NCBI GenBank assembly: GCA_031262835.1
Contig: JAISGY010000048.1
Coordinates: 1 to 53,610 of the forward strand
Origin: Ruminococcus sp.
GTDB lineage: Bacteria; Bacillota; Clostridia; Oscillospirales; Ruminococcaceae
DNA length: 53,610 nt
Direction: 5' to 3'
Part shown: positions 40,129 to 48,276 of the stretch, in pieces
Position numbering within the stretch: the first letter of the stretch is position 1
Layout: every line of letters starts with the position of its first letter
The notes under the pieces: generated by a model
Seen by the model: the letters and a program-made list of their open reading frames with translations, nothing else
What the model was told of the DNA's origin: nothing
The model's database searches: none
Position numbers and translations under genes: made by a program

Positions 40129-40509
40129 TCAGAACAATTCCCCTGCGCCCTCAAGCAAACCTAAGGTGTGTTTTGCCCTTGAATGCAGTGCGGAGATGTT
40201 GCAGCCGGGTTTAAGTTCGTTTTCTAATACAGTGAGGTGTTTTTTCAGTTCGTCGAACAGTTTATAGTATCTGTCGGCGTGTTCTAAAATATGGAGTTTA
40301 TCTTCAAGCCCCTGCATTATAGCTTCGGCGCGCTTGATGTTGTCGAAAACCGCCTGCCTTGAAATGCCCGAGTTTTCGGCAATCTCGCCGAGGGACAGGT
40401 CGTCGTTATAAAAACTCTTGGCGGCTTCGGCTTGTTTTTCTGTAAGGCAGCCGGAATAGTAATCAAGGAGCCTTGAATATCGAAGGCTTTTTATTTCATC
40501 TGCTTCCAT
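40129..40509 (-). CDS. ylxM: YlxM/UPF0122 helix-turn-helix protein
   Basis: A 126-residue YlxM-type protein. It contains RYSRLLDYYSGCLTEKQ and a sigma-70 region-4-like helix-turn-helix (LSLGEIAENSGISRQAVFDNIKRAEAIM), then a helical tail. YlxM is encoded next to ffh in many Firmicutes and modulates SRP activity. I start it at ATG 40509 behind GGGGG; a frame 23 codons longer overlaps the promoter -10 and is not translatable from that transcript. Confidence 0.9.
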   Translation of the reverse strand: MEADEIKSLRYSRLLDYYSGCLTEKQAEAAKSFYNDDLSLGEIAENSGISRQAVFDNIKRAEAIMQGLEDKLHILEHADRYYKLFDELKKHLTVLENELKPGCNISALHSRAKHTLGLLEGAGELF

Positions 40510-40549
40510 ACCGAGCCCCCGTGTAAAGGTTTTTAGCTTAACAGTAACT

Positions 40550-40578
40550 ATTATAGATGAAAATTGTTGGGGTGTCAA
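40550..40578 (-). promoter_or_regulatory. Consensus sigma-A promoter of the ylxM-ffh operon
   Basis: Minus-strand TTGACA (40573-40578), a 17-base spacer and TATAAT (40550-40555), an exact consensus match, as suits a core translation/secretion operon. Confidence 0.88.
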
Positions 40579-40632
40579 TAGTTTGGAAGAAAAATTAATA
40601 GTATATTCACAATTAAATTTTATAAATATCTC

Positions 40633-40661
40633 TTGTTTTTTTTATTCTTTTATGATACAAT
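40633..40661 (+). promoter_or_regulatory. Sigma-A promoter of the 40.7-47.1 kb unit
   Basis: TTGTTT (40633-40638), a 17-base spacer and TACAAT (40656-40661) with the extended element TGATACAAT. It diverges from the ylxM promoter. Confidence 0.7.
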
Positions 40662-40704
40662 ATATTGGTGAAGTAAATAGCAAATTTTATATTGAGGTAA
40701 ATTA

Positions 40705-41223
40705 ATGGATATTTTCCATGAACAGATTGTAAAAAAGCAACTCGGTGGTTTAAGATTACTTGCAATGATTGGCGTTATAGTCGGATTCTTAGCTGCACTC
40801 GGCGGTTCGTTTATATTCTTGGCATTTCTTGCTCCGATGAATTTTCTTATAATGGCGGGGCTTGTCTATCTCGGTTGGTATATTATTACAGGGTTTGGTA
40901 TTGAATACGAATATATCCTCACAAACGACGAGCTTGACATTGACAAGATTATTGCAAAAAGAAAGCGCAAGAGGCTTATTTCAATTAAAATGTCTTCTGT
41001 GACGGAGTTTGCGAAGCTATCGGAAGGAAACGCAGACGCCGGGAACCGTACGCTTGTCGATTGCGCCGGTAATGAGCTGCCTTCATTCGCAATGGACTTC
41101 AAGCACGAACGTATGGGGGATTGCAGACTTATATTCACCCCGACCGAAGAGATGACAGAACAGATGGTTAAGGTACTCCCCAGAGCACTTCGCATAAAAT
41201 ATAAAGACTCAAGTGTTTATTAA
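40705..41223 (+). CDS. Hypothetical two-helix membrane protein
   Basis: A 172-residue protein with two N-terminal membrane segments (LLAMIGVIVGFLAALGGSFIF, FLIMAGLVYLGWYIITGFG) and a cytoplasmic domain of about 110 residues that looks like a bacterial PH fold (YEYILTNDELDIDKIIAKRKRKRLISIKMSSV). I recognise similar clostridial proteins without known function. It is the first gene of a unit that continues into the AcpS-like and pgcA genes, 23 bases on. Confidence 0.72.
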   Translation: MDIFHEQIVKKQLGGLRLLAMIGVIVGFLAALGGSFIFLAFLAPMNFLIMAGLVYLGWYIITGFGIEYEYILTNDELDIDKIIAKRKRKRLISIKMSSVTEFAKLSEGNADAGNRTLVDCAGNELPSFAMDFKHERMGDCRLIFTPTEEMTEQMVKVLPRALRIKYKDSSVY

Positions 41224-41246
41224 ATTTTGCTCGAAAGCTGTTCATT

Positions 41247-41612
41247 ATGAATATAGGTATCCACACAATTGATTATGAGCATTTTAAGAAGGTTGCGGTT
41301 AATCCGAAATTCCGCTCGAAGATTTTAACCTCCCGCGAGATGAAATTTCTAATGGGGAAGGGCTTTTCGACACGGATTATCGCCGAAATGTATTGCGCGA
41401 AGATTGCTTTTATTAAGGCAATGGGCGGGACGGTTTCGGGCTGCAAAATGGACGAAATATCTGTGCTTCAAGACTGGGCAGGGCTTTCTTATATTGCCGT
41501 TTCCGGCAGGACTAAGATTCGGCTTGATGCGAAGGGGTGCAAGGTTACCTGTTCGTTTACTTACAGCAAACTTTCCGCGACCGCCGTGGTTGTTTTATAT
41601 ACTACGGGTTAA
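41247..41612 (+). CDS. AcpS-like protein lacking catalytic residues
   Basis: A 121-residue protein with the outline of holo-ACP synthase: an N-terminal GIHTIDYEHF where AcpS has GIGxDIxEL, KILTSREM for RILTxxEL, and AEMYCAKIAFIKAMGG for AGRFAAKEAFSKAFG. The Mg-binding glutamate of AKEA is I53, the N-terminal aspartate is displaced by one position, and the C-terminal HVSISH is CSFTYS. The residues that bind Mg and CoA phosphate are therefore missing. It may be a non-catalytic paralogue or a decayed copy. It lies 24 bases before pgcA. Confidence 0.6.
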   Translation: MNIGIHTIDYEHFKKVAVNPKFRSKILTSREMKFLMGKGFSTRIIAEMYCAKIAFIKAMGGTVSGCKMDEISVLQDWAGLSYIAVSGRTKIRLDAKGCKVTCSFTYSKLSATAVVVLYTTG

Positions 41613-41635
41613 AAAATTCTACCGGAGGGCTTATC

Positions 41636-43357
41636 ATGGCTGATATTAACACACTGTATACTTTATGGAAAGAAAAGGCGGCTGACGACCCGGATTTACA
41701 GAAGGAACTTTCAGAAATTGCGGGCGACTCCGAAGGGATTTCAGACCGCTTCTACCGCAACCTCGAATTCGGCACAGGCGGGCTTCGCGGCGTTTTAGGC
41801 GCGGGGACTAACCGCATGAACATCTACACCGTGCGCCAGACAACGCAGGGTTTCGCGGAATACGTTAAGGAAGCTTTCCCGAAAAGCCCTTCTGTTGCTA
41901 TATCTTACGACAGCAGGAATAAATCCGAACTTTTCGCGAAGGAATCCGCCCGCGTTCTTGCCGGGAACGGGATTAAGGTTCACCTTTATCGTGAACTTAT
42001 GCCTACTCCGATGCTTTCATTTGCGGTGCGCGAGCTTTCCTGCAGCGCGGGGATTATGATTACCGCTTCCCACAACCCCGCTAAATATAACGGCTACAAG
42101 GTTTACGGCTCGGACGGTTGTCAGCTTACCCTTGACGCGGCGGAGATTGTTCTTGCGAAGATTGCTAAGACCGATATTTTCGAGGGTGTTAAGCTTGCAG
42201 ACTGGAACAGCTCTTTATCCGGCGGCGATATTAACTATATTTCGGACGATGTTTGCGAACACTACTACGAATGTGTTAAGGCGCAAAGCATCCACCCCGA
42301 TATATGCAAAGACAGCGGCTTAAAGATAGTATACACCCCCCTTAACGGTACCGGCAACAAGCCCGTCCGCACAATTTTATCCCGTATCGGAATATCTTCC
42401 GTTACCGTCGTTCCCGAACAGGAATACCCCGACGGAAACTTCACAACCTGTCCTTTCCCGAACCCCGAAATTAAGGAAGCCCTCGCGAAGGGGCTTGAGC
42501 TCTGCAAAAAAGTTTCGCCCGACCTTCTCCTTGCAACCGACCCGGATTGCGACAGGGTTGGGATTGCCGTGCCGGGGGATTCGGGCTACGTTCTCTTTTC
42601 CGGCAACGAAGTCGGGGCAATGCTCCTTGAATATATCTGTTCCGAGCGGACAAAACTCGGGACGATGCCGGAAGAGCCTATTGTCGTTAAGACGATTGTT
42701 ACGACCGACCTTGTAAAGGCAATTGCGAAAGAATACGGCGCGCACGTAATTGACGTATTGACCGGCTTTAAGTTTATCGGCGAACAGATCGGTTTCCTTG
42801 AATCGCAAAACGAAGAGGAACGCTATGTTTTCGGCTTTGAGGAGAGTTACGGTTATCTTGCCGGGACCTATGTAAGGGACAAGGACGCCGTTGTCGCTTC
42901 AATGCTTATCTGCGAAATGGCGGCATACTATCGGAGCAAGGGGATTTCCCTTCTTGAAGCCCGCGAGAAGATGTACAAAAAATACGGTATATATTGCCAC
43001 AAGCAAAACTCCTTCACCTGTGAGGGCGAATCGGGCATGGAGCGGATGAGCGAGATTATGGCGAACCTCCGCTCGACGCCGCCCGTAACAATCGGGGGAC
43101 TTTCCGTAATGCGGATTGACGACTACAAGCAGAGCTTTTCGATTGCACCGGAAACGGGTGCAAAAACCGTCTTAACCCTCCCGAAGTCGGACGTTATCGC
43201 TTATATGCTCCCCGACAATGCCTCGGTTATAATCCGCCCGTCCGGGACTGAGCCGAAGATAAAAGTTTATTTCACCACAACCGGCAAGAACCGCGCAGAA
43301 GCGGAGGCTTTACAGGTAAAACTTGCCGACGATTTTAAAGCTGTGATAGGATTTTGA
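41636..43357 (+). CDS. pgcA: Phosphoglucomutase/phosphomannomutase
   Basis: A 573-residue alpha-D-phosphohexomutase that interconverts glucose 1- and 6-phosphate for UDP-glucose supply. The phosphoserine loop is TASHNPAKYNGYK with S145, the metal loop DPDCDRVG, the sugar loop GFEESYGY and the phosphate loop RPSGTEPK. ATG 41636 follows GGAGGG by seven bases; the frame is open 99 bases further upstream but only within the AcpS-like gene. The stop overlaps a possible TTG start of the next gene. Confidence 0.95.
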   Translation: MADINTLYTLWKEKAADDPDLQKELSEIAGDSEGISDRFYRNLEFGTGGLRGVLGAGTNRMNIYTVRQTTQGFAEYVKEAFPKSPSVAISYDSRNKSELFAKESARVLAGNGIKVHLYRELMPTPMLSFAVRELSCSAGIMITASHNPAKYNGYKVYGSDGCQLTLDAAEIVLAKIAKTDIFEGVKLADWNSSLSGGDINYISDDVCEHYYECVKAQSIHPDICKDSGLKIVYTPLNGTGNKPVRTILSRIGISSVTVVPEQEYPDGNFTTCPFPNPEIKEALAKGLELCKKVSPDLLLATDPDCDRVGIAVPGDSGYVLFSGNEVGAMLLEYICSERTKLGTMPEEPIVVKTIVTTDLVKAIAKEYGAHVIDVLTGFKFIGEQIGFLESQNEEERYVFGFEESYGYLAGTYVRDKDAVVASMLICEMAAYYRSKGISLLEAREKMYKKYGIYCHKQNSFTCEGESGMERMSEIMANLRSTPPVTIGGLSVMRIDDYKQSFSIAPETGAKTVLTLPKSDVIAYMLPDNASVIIRPSGTEPKIKVYFTTTGKNRAEAEALQVKLADDFKAVIGF

Positions 43358-43377
43358 GACCGCCAAAAATTGAAATT

Positions 43378-44376
43378 ATGAGAAGAAGAAAACAAAAAAG
43401 CATAGCTATAAAGACAGTCACATATGTTGTACTAATCTTACTCCTGTTTTTGTTGATTGTATTTATCGTTTCGCGCTTCGATAAACCGCCTGCCTCCGAG
43501 GGGCAAACTACCCTTATTACTCCGACACATTCGCTTGTAAGCCGGGGTAGTACGGAGGGGACGACTCTTGCGGACGGTTCGGAAGACGTCTTGATAATTA
43601 CGACAACAGCAGAAGTGACGGAAGGTACTGATGAATTGGCTGATAATGAATGGGCACTGTTTCTTGTAAACAACCAAAACGGGCTGCCGGCGGATTACGA
43701 CAGCACCATCGAAGACGACATAGGCTTAACCCTTGTCTTTTCCGACTACAGGGACTACTACTTCGACAGCCGCGCCGCGCCGTATCTTACAAAGATGCTT
43801 GAAGACTCCTCGGAGGACGGTGTTAACCTTTACATCGTCTCAACTTACCGTACGCAAAAATACCAACAGACGAATCTTGACAACAGCGTCACAGAGCGAA
43901 TGAACCTCGGCATGGACTACGACACCGCCTACGCCGACGCTCTCGAAAGCGTCGCCTTGCCCGGACATTCCGAGCACAACGCCGGTCTCGCCGCCGACAT
44001 AATGACACCCTCCTATACCTCGATGGCGGACGACGGTTTTAAGAACACCGACGAATACAAGTGGCTTTCCGAAAATGCCCGCAAATACGGTTTTATCCTG
44101 CGTTACCCCGAAGGCAAGCAGGACGTCACCGGCATAATCTACGAACCGTGGCACTATCGCTTCGTCGGGGTTTACCACGCGACAAAAATTGCTGAGAGCG
44201 GGCTTACCCTCGAAGAATATTTTGAGGAAAACGGTTGGGCTGATGATGACGGCAAGGCAACAAAGCACCTCGGTCCGCTTGAAGAAACAGTCAATTCGCC
44301 GGCGGCAACCCTCCCCCCCGATATGATTACCGTAACGGTTAATACCGGTTCCGGTGAGGCTATACCGGTAGAGTAA
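43378..44376 (+). CDS. VanY-family D-Ala-D-Ala carboxypeptidase
   Basis: A 332-residue LAS-type zinc peptidase with an N-terminal membrane anchor (TVTYVVLILLLFLLIVFIVS), a Thr/Ser-rich stalk and a VanY domain (about 145-290). The zinc motif SxHxxGxAxD appears as SEHNAGLAAD, with the second histidine in EPWHYRFVG. It should trim terminal D-alanine from muropeptides outside the membrane. The start is uncertain: ATG 43378 lacks a clear ribosome-binding site, and TTG 43354, overlapping the pgcA stop, would add eight residues. Confidence 0.88.
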   Translation: MRRRKQKSIAIKTVTYVVLILLLFLLIVFIVSRFDKPPASEGQTTLITPTHSLVSRGSTEGTTLADGSEDVLIITTTAEVTEGTDELADNEWALFLVNNQNGLPADYDSTIEDDIGLTLVFSDYRDYYFDSRAAPYLTKMLEDSSEDGVNLYIVSTYRTQKYQQTNLDNSVTERMNLGMDYDTAYADALESVALPGHSEHNAGLAADIMTPSYTSMADDGFKNTDEYKWLSENARKYGFILRYPEGKQDVTGIIYEPWHYRFVGVYHATKIAESGLTLEEYFEENGWADDDGKATKHLGPLEETVNSPAATLPPDMITVTVNTGSGEAIPVE

Positions 44377-44390
44377 AGGAGTTAACGGCT

Positions 44391-44990
44391 TTGAATCCGA
44401 TTGTACGCGGTTTAGTGCGCGTTGCTTTTCACATTTGGTTTAACTTCAAGATTGAGGGCGCGGAAAATATCCCGAAAGAGGGCGGCATTGTCATTGCCTC
44501 TAACCACCGTTCCTTCGCCGACCCCGTCTCGATAACTATCCCGATGAAGCCCCCGCTTAAATACATGGCGCGTGATACGCTCTTTAAGAATAAAATCATC
44601 GCGCTTTTCATTAGAATTCTCGGCGCGTTCCCGGTAAAGCGCGACACGGCAAGCACCGAGCTCTTCAAAATCTGTGACGAAATATTAAGACAGGGTAAAA
44701 ACCTCGTAATCTTCCCCGAAGGAACAAGGCAGTATGAAAACAAGGTCGGTGCCGGAAAAGCGGGTGTAGCAATGATTGCGGCGCGTTCAGGCGCGGACGT
44801 TCTCCCCTGCGGGATTTGTTTCGAGGGTAAAAAACTTCATTTTCGCTCGAAGTTGACAATACGATTCGGCAAGATTATCAAGGCGGAAGAAATTGCCGTC
44901 GGAGGCTCTTCCTCAAAGGAAATGCGCCTTGTCCGAGACAAGATTATGGGCGCAATTAAAGAGCTTGTTGAAGGTCCTGACGCTTCATGA
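44391..44990 (+). CDS. plsC: 1-acyl-sn-glycerol-3-phosphate acyltransferase
   Basis: A 199-residue PlsC-type acyltransferase that makes phosphatidic acid. SNHRSFADP is the HX4D catalytic motif, FPVKRDT and FPEGTRQYEN the substrate and glycerol-phosphate motifs. It starts at TTG 44391, nine bases after AAAGGAG. Its stop overlaps the ispH-rpsA start by four bases (ATGA). plsC upstream of ispH is common in Clostridia. Confidence 0.94.
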   Translation: MNPIVRGLVRVAFHIWFNFKIEGAENIPKEGGIVIASNHRSFADPVSITIPMKPPLKYMARDTLFKNKIIALFIRILGAFPVKRDTASTELFKICDEILRQGKNLVIFPEGTRQYENKVGAGKAGVAMIAARSGADVLPCGICFEGKKLHFRSKLTIRFGKIIKAEEIAVGGSSSKEMRLVRDKIMGAIKELVEGPDAS

Positions 44991-47080
44991 ACTATAAAAT
45001 TATTGTTGACAAATACGCCGGGTTCTGTTTCGGTGTCGCAAGGGCGGTTTCTCTTGTTGAAACTGCCGTCATGGAAAACGCGGACAAGCCGGGGAAGATT
45101 TACACCTTCGGCGACATTATCCACAATGCCCGGGTCGTCGAGGATTTACGCGAAAAAGGCGTAAACACTATCGAATATGAGGATTTTGCGAAACTGACTC
45201 CCGCCGACACCGTAATTATCCGCTCACATGGGGTTCCCGCAAGGATTTTTAGCGAGCTCCGCGAAATCGGCGTTAAGATAGTTGACGGGACCTGTCCGTT
45301 TGTTAAAAAAATCCACAATATTGTGTCCGAATATTCGCGTAATGATTACGAAATAATAATTTTCGGCGACGAGAACCATGCCGAAATAATCGGTATTGTG
45401 GGAAATTGCCAAAACACACCTCATATTTACGCCGATTTTAAAGATTTTTTAGACAAAAGCGACAATTTTAAATATTTTTTTCAAAAAAAGCTTGCTTTTA
45501 TCGCCCAAACAACATATAATATAATAGACTGGGAAAACGGTGCTGCAAAAATTAAGGCACGTTCTTCCGATTTTTCAGACCTTAAAATTTTTGACACCGT
45601 ATGTGATGCCACGATCAAGCGGCAGCACGGCGCGAAAAAGCTTTCAGAGTTAAGCGACATAATCATAGTTGTCGGCGACAATTCCAGTTCAAATACAAGA
45701 AAACTTTTTGATATATGTAATACAGATAAAAAATGTGCTTATATCACTGACGGCAAGGATTTAACAGACCTTAGGCGGCGCGTCGGGGGGGCAGTCTCCC
45801 AAAAGCTTCGCCAACCTAATACCCTCGGCAAAACTCTAACCGTGGGTATTACTGCCGGAGCTTCTGCTCCGCGCAAAGTTATCGAGGAGGTTTATAAAAC
45901 AATGGACGACTCAATCAAGGATGCAATCTTACAGGACGGCGTGCAGGACAGCACAGAGGGACAGGAAGAAAGCTTTGAATCAATGCTTAATTCAAACCTC
46001 AACCGACGCGTACATAAAGGCAATCGCGTTGTCGGTGTAATAACAGGTTTCCACAATAATGAAGTTACCGTTGATATAGGTACGAAACAAACCGGCTTCG
46101 TTCCGCTCGAGGAGTTTTCTGAGATTCCCGACGAAGACCCGAAGCAAAACGCAAAGGTCGGCGAAGAGGTTGAACTCATAGTTACTCAGGTTAACGATGC
46201 CGAAGGCTGGGTTACACTCTCGAAGTCGAAAGCCGATGCGCGTTCAGGTTACGACGCGCTCCAAAAAGCCTTCAACAACGATGAGGTTTTAGATGCCGTT
46301 ATAACTGAGGTTGTAAAGGGCGGCGTTGTTGCAGGGGTTAAGGGCGTACGCGTGTTTATTCCCGCTTCCCACAGCGGTATCCGCACCTCCCGCACCGATG
46401 AAAACGCCGATAAGGCTCTTGATGTTCTCTATAAAAAGCCCGTTAAGATTAAAATTATCGAAGTTGACGAAAAGCGCAACAAGGCTGTCGGTTCTATCCG
46501 CGAAGCTATGAACTTTGAGCGCACCGCCGCTAAGGACAGGTTCTGGAGTGACGCTGAAGTCGGGAAAACCTACACCGGTACTATCCGCAGTATCACTAAC
46601 TACGGCGCGTTCGTTGATTTGGGCGGCGTTGACGGTATGATTCACCTTTCCGAGCTCTCTTGGGACAAGGTTACTCACCCGTCGCAGGTCGTTAAAGTCG
46701 GCGACAGCGTTGATGTTACCATAAAAGCCCTTGACCGTGAGAAAAACCGCATTTCTTTAAGTTACAAGGACCCGAACGGCGACCCGTTCGCAAGCTTCCT
46801 TGCGAACTTTGAAGTCGGTATGGACATTCCCGTCAAGGTTGCTTCTACAGCCGCTTTCGGAGCTTTTGCGGAGATTATCCCCGGGGTTGACGGACTTATC
46901 CACATCTCCCAAATTTCCTCCGATAAGGGTGTAACACTCAAAAAGGACGATGAAGTTACCGCTCGTATCACCGAAATTGACGCAGACAGAAAGCGTATCA
47001 GTCTTTCAATCCGCGCAATTTCCGAAGACGCACCGGCTGACGAAAATGTTCCCTACGTTATCCCCGAAGAAACAGAATAA
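44987..47080 (+). CDS. ispH-rpsA: Fused HMBPP reductase IspH and ribosomal protein S1
   Basis: A 697-residue bifunctional protein. Residues 1-305 are IspH, the last enzyme of the MEP isoprenoid pathway, with [4Fe-4S] cysteines C14 (GFCFGV), C103 (GTCPFV) and C206 (VCDATIKRQ). After a linker come four S1 RNA-binding domains at about 345-415, 425-505, 520-595 (GTIRSITNYGAFVDLGGVDGMIHLSE) and 605-680 (PGVDGLIHISQ). The frame is continuous. The fusion is known in Clostridia. It couples oxygen-sensitive isoprenoid synthesis and translation in one polypeptide; whether it is processed is unknown. Confidence 0.95.
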   Translation: MNYKIIVDKYAGFCFGVARAVSLVETAVMENADKPGKIYTFGDIIHNARVVEDLREKGVNTIEYEDFAKLTPADTVIIRSHGVPARIFSELREIGVKIVDGTCPFVKKIHNIVSEYSRNDYEIIIFGDENHAEIIGIVGNCQNTPHIYADFKDFLDKSDNFKYFFQKKLAFIAQTTYNIIDWENGAAKIKARSSDFSDLKIFDTVCDATIKRQHGAKKLSELSDIIIVVGDNSSSNTRKLFDICNTDKKCAYITDGKDLTDLRRRVGGAVSQKLRQPNTLGKTLTVGITAGASAPRKVIEEVYKTMDDSIKDAILQDGVQDSTEGQEESFESMLNSNLNRRVHKGNRVVGVITGFHNNEVTVDIGTKQTGFVPLEEFSEIPDEDPKQNAKVGEEVELIVTQVNDAEGWVTLSKSKADARSGYDALQKAFNNDEVLDAVITEVVKGGVVAGVKGVRVFIPASHSGIRTSRTDENADKALDVLYKKPVKIKIIEVDEKRNKAVGSIREAMNFERTAAKDRFWSDAEVGKTYTGTIRSITNYGAFVDLGGVDGMIHLSELSWDKVTHPSQVVKVGDSVDVTIKALDREKNRISLSYKDPNGDPFASFLANFEVGMDIPVKVASTAAFGAFAEIIPGVDGLIHISQISSDKGVTLKKDDEVTARITEIDADRKRISLSIRAISEDAPADENVPYVIPEETE

Positions 47081-47086
47081 CTATTT

Positions 47087-47112
47087 AAGCGCGAAGAAAT
47101 TCGCGCTTTATT
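47087..47112 (+). terminator. Rho-independent terminator after ispH-rpsA
   Basis: AAGCGCGAA (47087-47095), loop GAAA, TTCGCGCTT (47100-47108), then TATTTAT. It separates the S1 unit from the pyrimidine operon. Confidence 0.85.
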
Positions 47113-47127
47113 TATACTAACAGGGGG

Positions 47128-47156
47128 TTGACACGAGGGTGAAATTATGTTATAAT
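47128..47156 (+). promoter_or_regulatory. Perfect sigma-A promoter of the pyr operon
   Basis: TTGACA (47128-47133), a 17-base spacer and TATAAT (47151-47156). Transcription should begin near 47163, only about 24 bases before pyrC, leaving no room for a PyrR-type attenuator. pyrC is preceded by GAGG. Confidence 0.9.
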
Positions 47157-47186
47157 TATTAAAATGGGATAAAATGAGGTTTAATA

Positions 47187-48260
47187 ATGTCACTCCAAAA
47201 AATTCCCGCTTTATTCGACCTCCACGTGCATTTCCGCGACCCCGGTTTCATCGAAAAAGAGGACATTTTTACCGGGGCAATGGCGATGAAAGCGGGCGGA
47301 TACTCGGGCGTTGTCTGTATGCCGAACACCTCCCCGCCCGTCGACAATAAAGAAACAATCGAATATATCCGAAAAAAAAGCATGGGGCTTGGCGTTAATA
47401 TCTACCCCGCCGCCTGTATTACAAAGGGCATGAAGGGTGAGGAGCTTGCGGATTTTGCGGAATACGAACGCGCAGATATACGTATTATCACCGACGACGG
47501 CAGACCCGTTAAGAACAACGAACTTATGCGGCAGGCTTTTATAGAGGCTAAAAAGCACAACCTACTTATTGCAGACCACTGCGAAGACCTTGATATAATC
47601 GACGGCGGGATAATTAACCGCGGTGAGGTTTCAAAAAAGCTCGGCGTTAAGGGCATGGACAGGCTTTCGGAGGACCTTATTACCGCAAGGGATATTATCT
47701 TGGCGGAAGAGCTTAATACAAGAATACACATTTGCCACGTTTCGACAAGGGGCTCGACAGAGCTTATCCGTGCGGCGAAGGCAAGGGGCGTTAAGGTTAC
47801 GGCAGAGACTGCTCCGCACTATTTTATCTATACCGACAGGAAGCTTTTAGGAGAAGATGCCGACTACCGCATGAACCCGCCGCTTCGCACAGAGCTTGAC
47901 AGGGCGGCGATAGAAGCCGCCGTAATTGACGGGACTATAGATTGTATCTCTACCGACCACGCGCCGCATACCCCTTCCGAAAAGGCGGATTTTGTTAATG
48001 CTCCGAACGGCGTTGTCGGTCTTGAAACAGCCTTCGCGGCGAGTTACACCTATCTTGTAAAAACCGGCAAGATGCCGCTTAAGCGTCTTGTAGAACTAAT
48101 GTCAACAAAACCAAGGGAGATTTACGGTCTTCCGCCTGCAACCGAATTTGTACAGTTTGACCTTGACGAGAGTTTTATTGTCAACCCGGAAAGAATGAAA
48201 TCGAAGGGGCGAAACTTCGTCTTTAAGGGTGAGAGGCTGTACGGGGTTTTGAAAAATTAA
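47187..48260 (+). CDS. pyrC: Dihydroorotase
   Basis: A 357-residue amidohydrolase that cyclises N-carbamoyl-aspartate to dihydroorotate. Zinc ligands are visible as DLHVHFRDP (H13, H15), LIADHCED, RIHICHVSTRG and STDHAPHTPSEK. It is shorter at the N-terminus than Bacillus PyrC, beginning almost at the HxH strand, so the small N-terminal beta domain is reduced. First gene of the pyr operon. Confidence 0.94.
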   Translation: MSLQKIPALFDLHVHFRDPGFIEKEDIFTGAMAMKAGGYSGVVCMPNTSPPVDNKETIEYIRKKSMGLGVNIYPAACITKGMKGEELADFAEYERADIRIITDDGRPVKNNELMRQAFIEAKKHNLLIADHCEDLDIIDGGIINRGEVSKKLGVKGMDRLSEDLITARDIILAEELNTRIHICHVSTRGSTELIRAAKARGVKVTAETAPHYFIYTDRKLLGEDADYRMNPPLRTELDRAAIEAAVIDGTIDCISTDHAPHTPSEKADFVNAPNGVVGLETAFAASYTYLVKTGKMPLKRLVELMSTKPREIYGLPPATEFVQFDLDESFIVNPERMKSKGRNFVFKGERLYGVLKN

Positions 48261-48276
48261 CGTTTGGAGATATTGT

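Noticed and set aside
40510-40578. Longer N-terminus for ylxM
   Set aside because: The extension would lie over the promoter -10 and -35, upstream of the expected transcript start.
42377-42808. 143-codon minus-strand frame inside pgcA
   Set aside because: It covers the catalytic part of a strongly conserved gene and has no recognisable domain.
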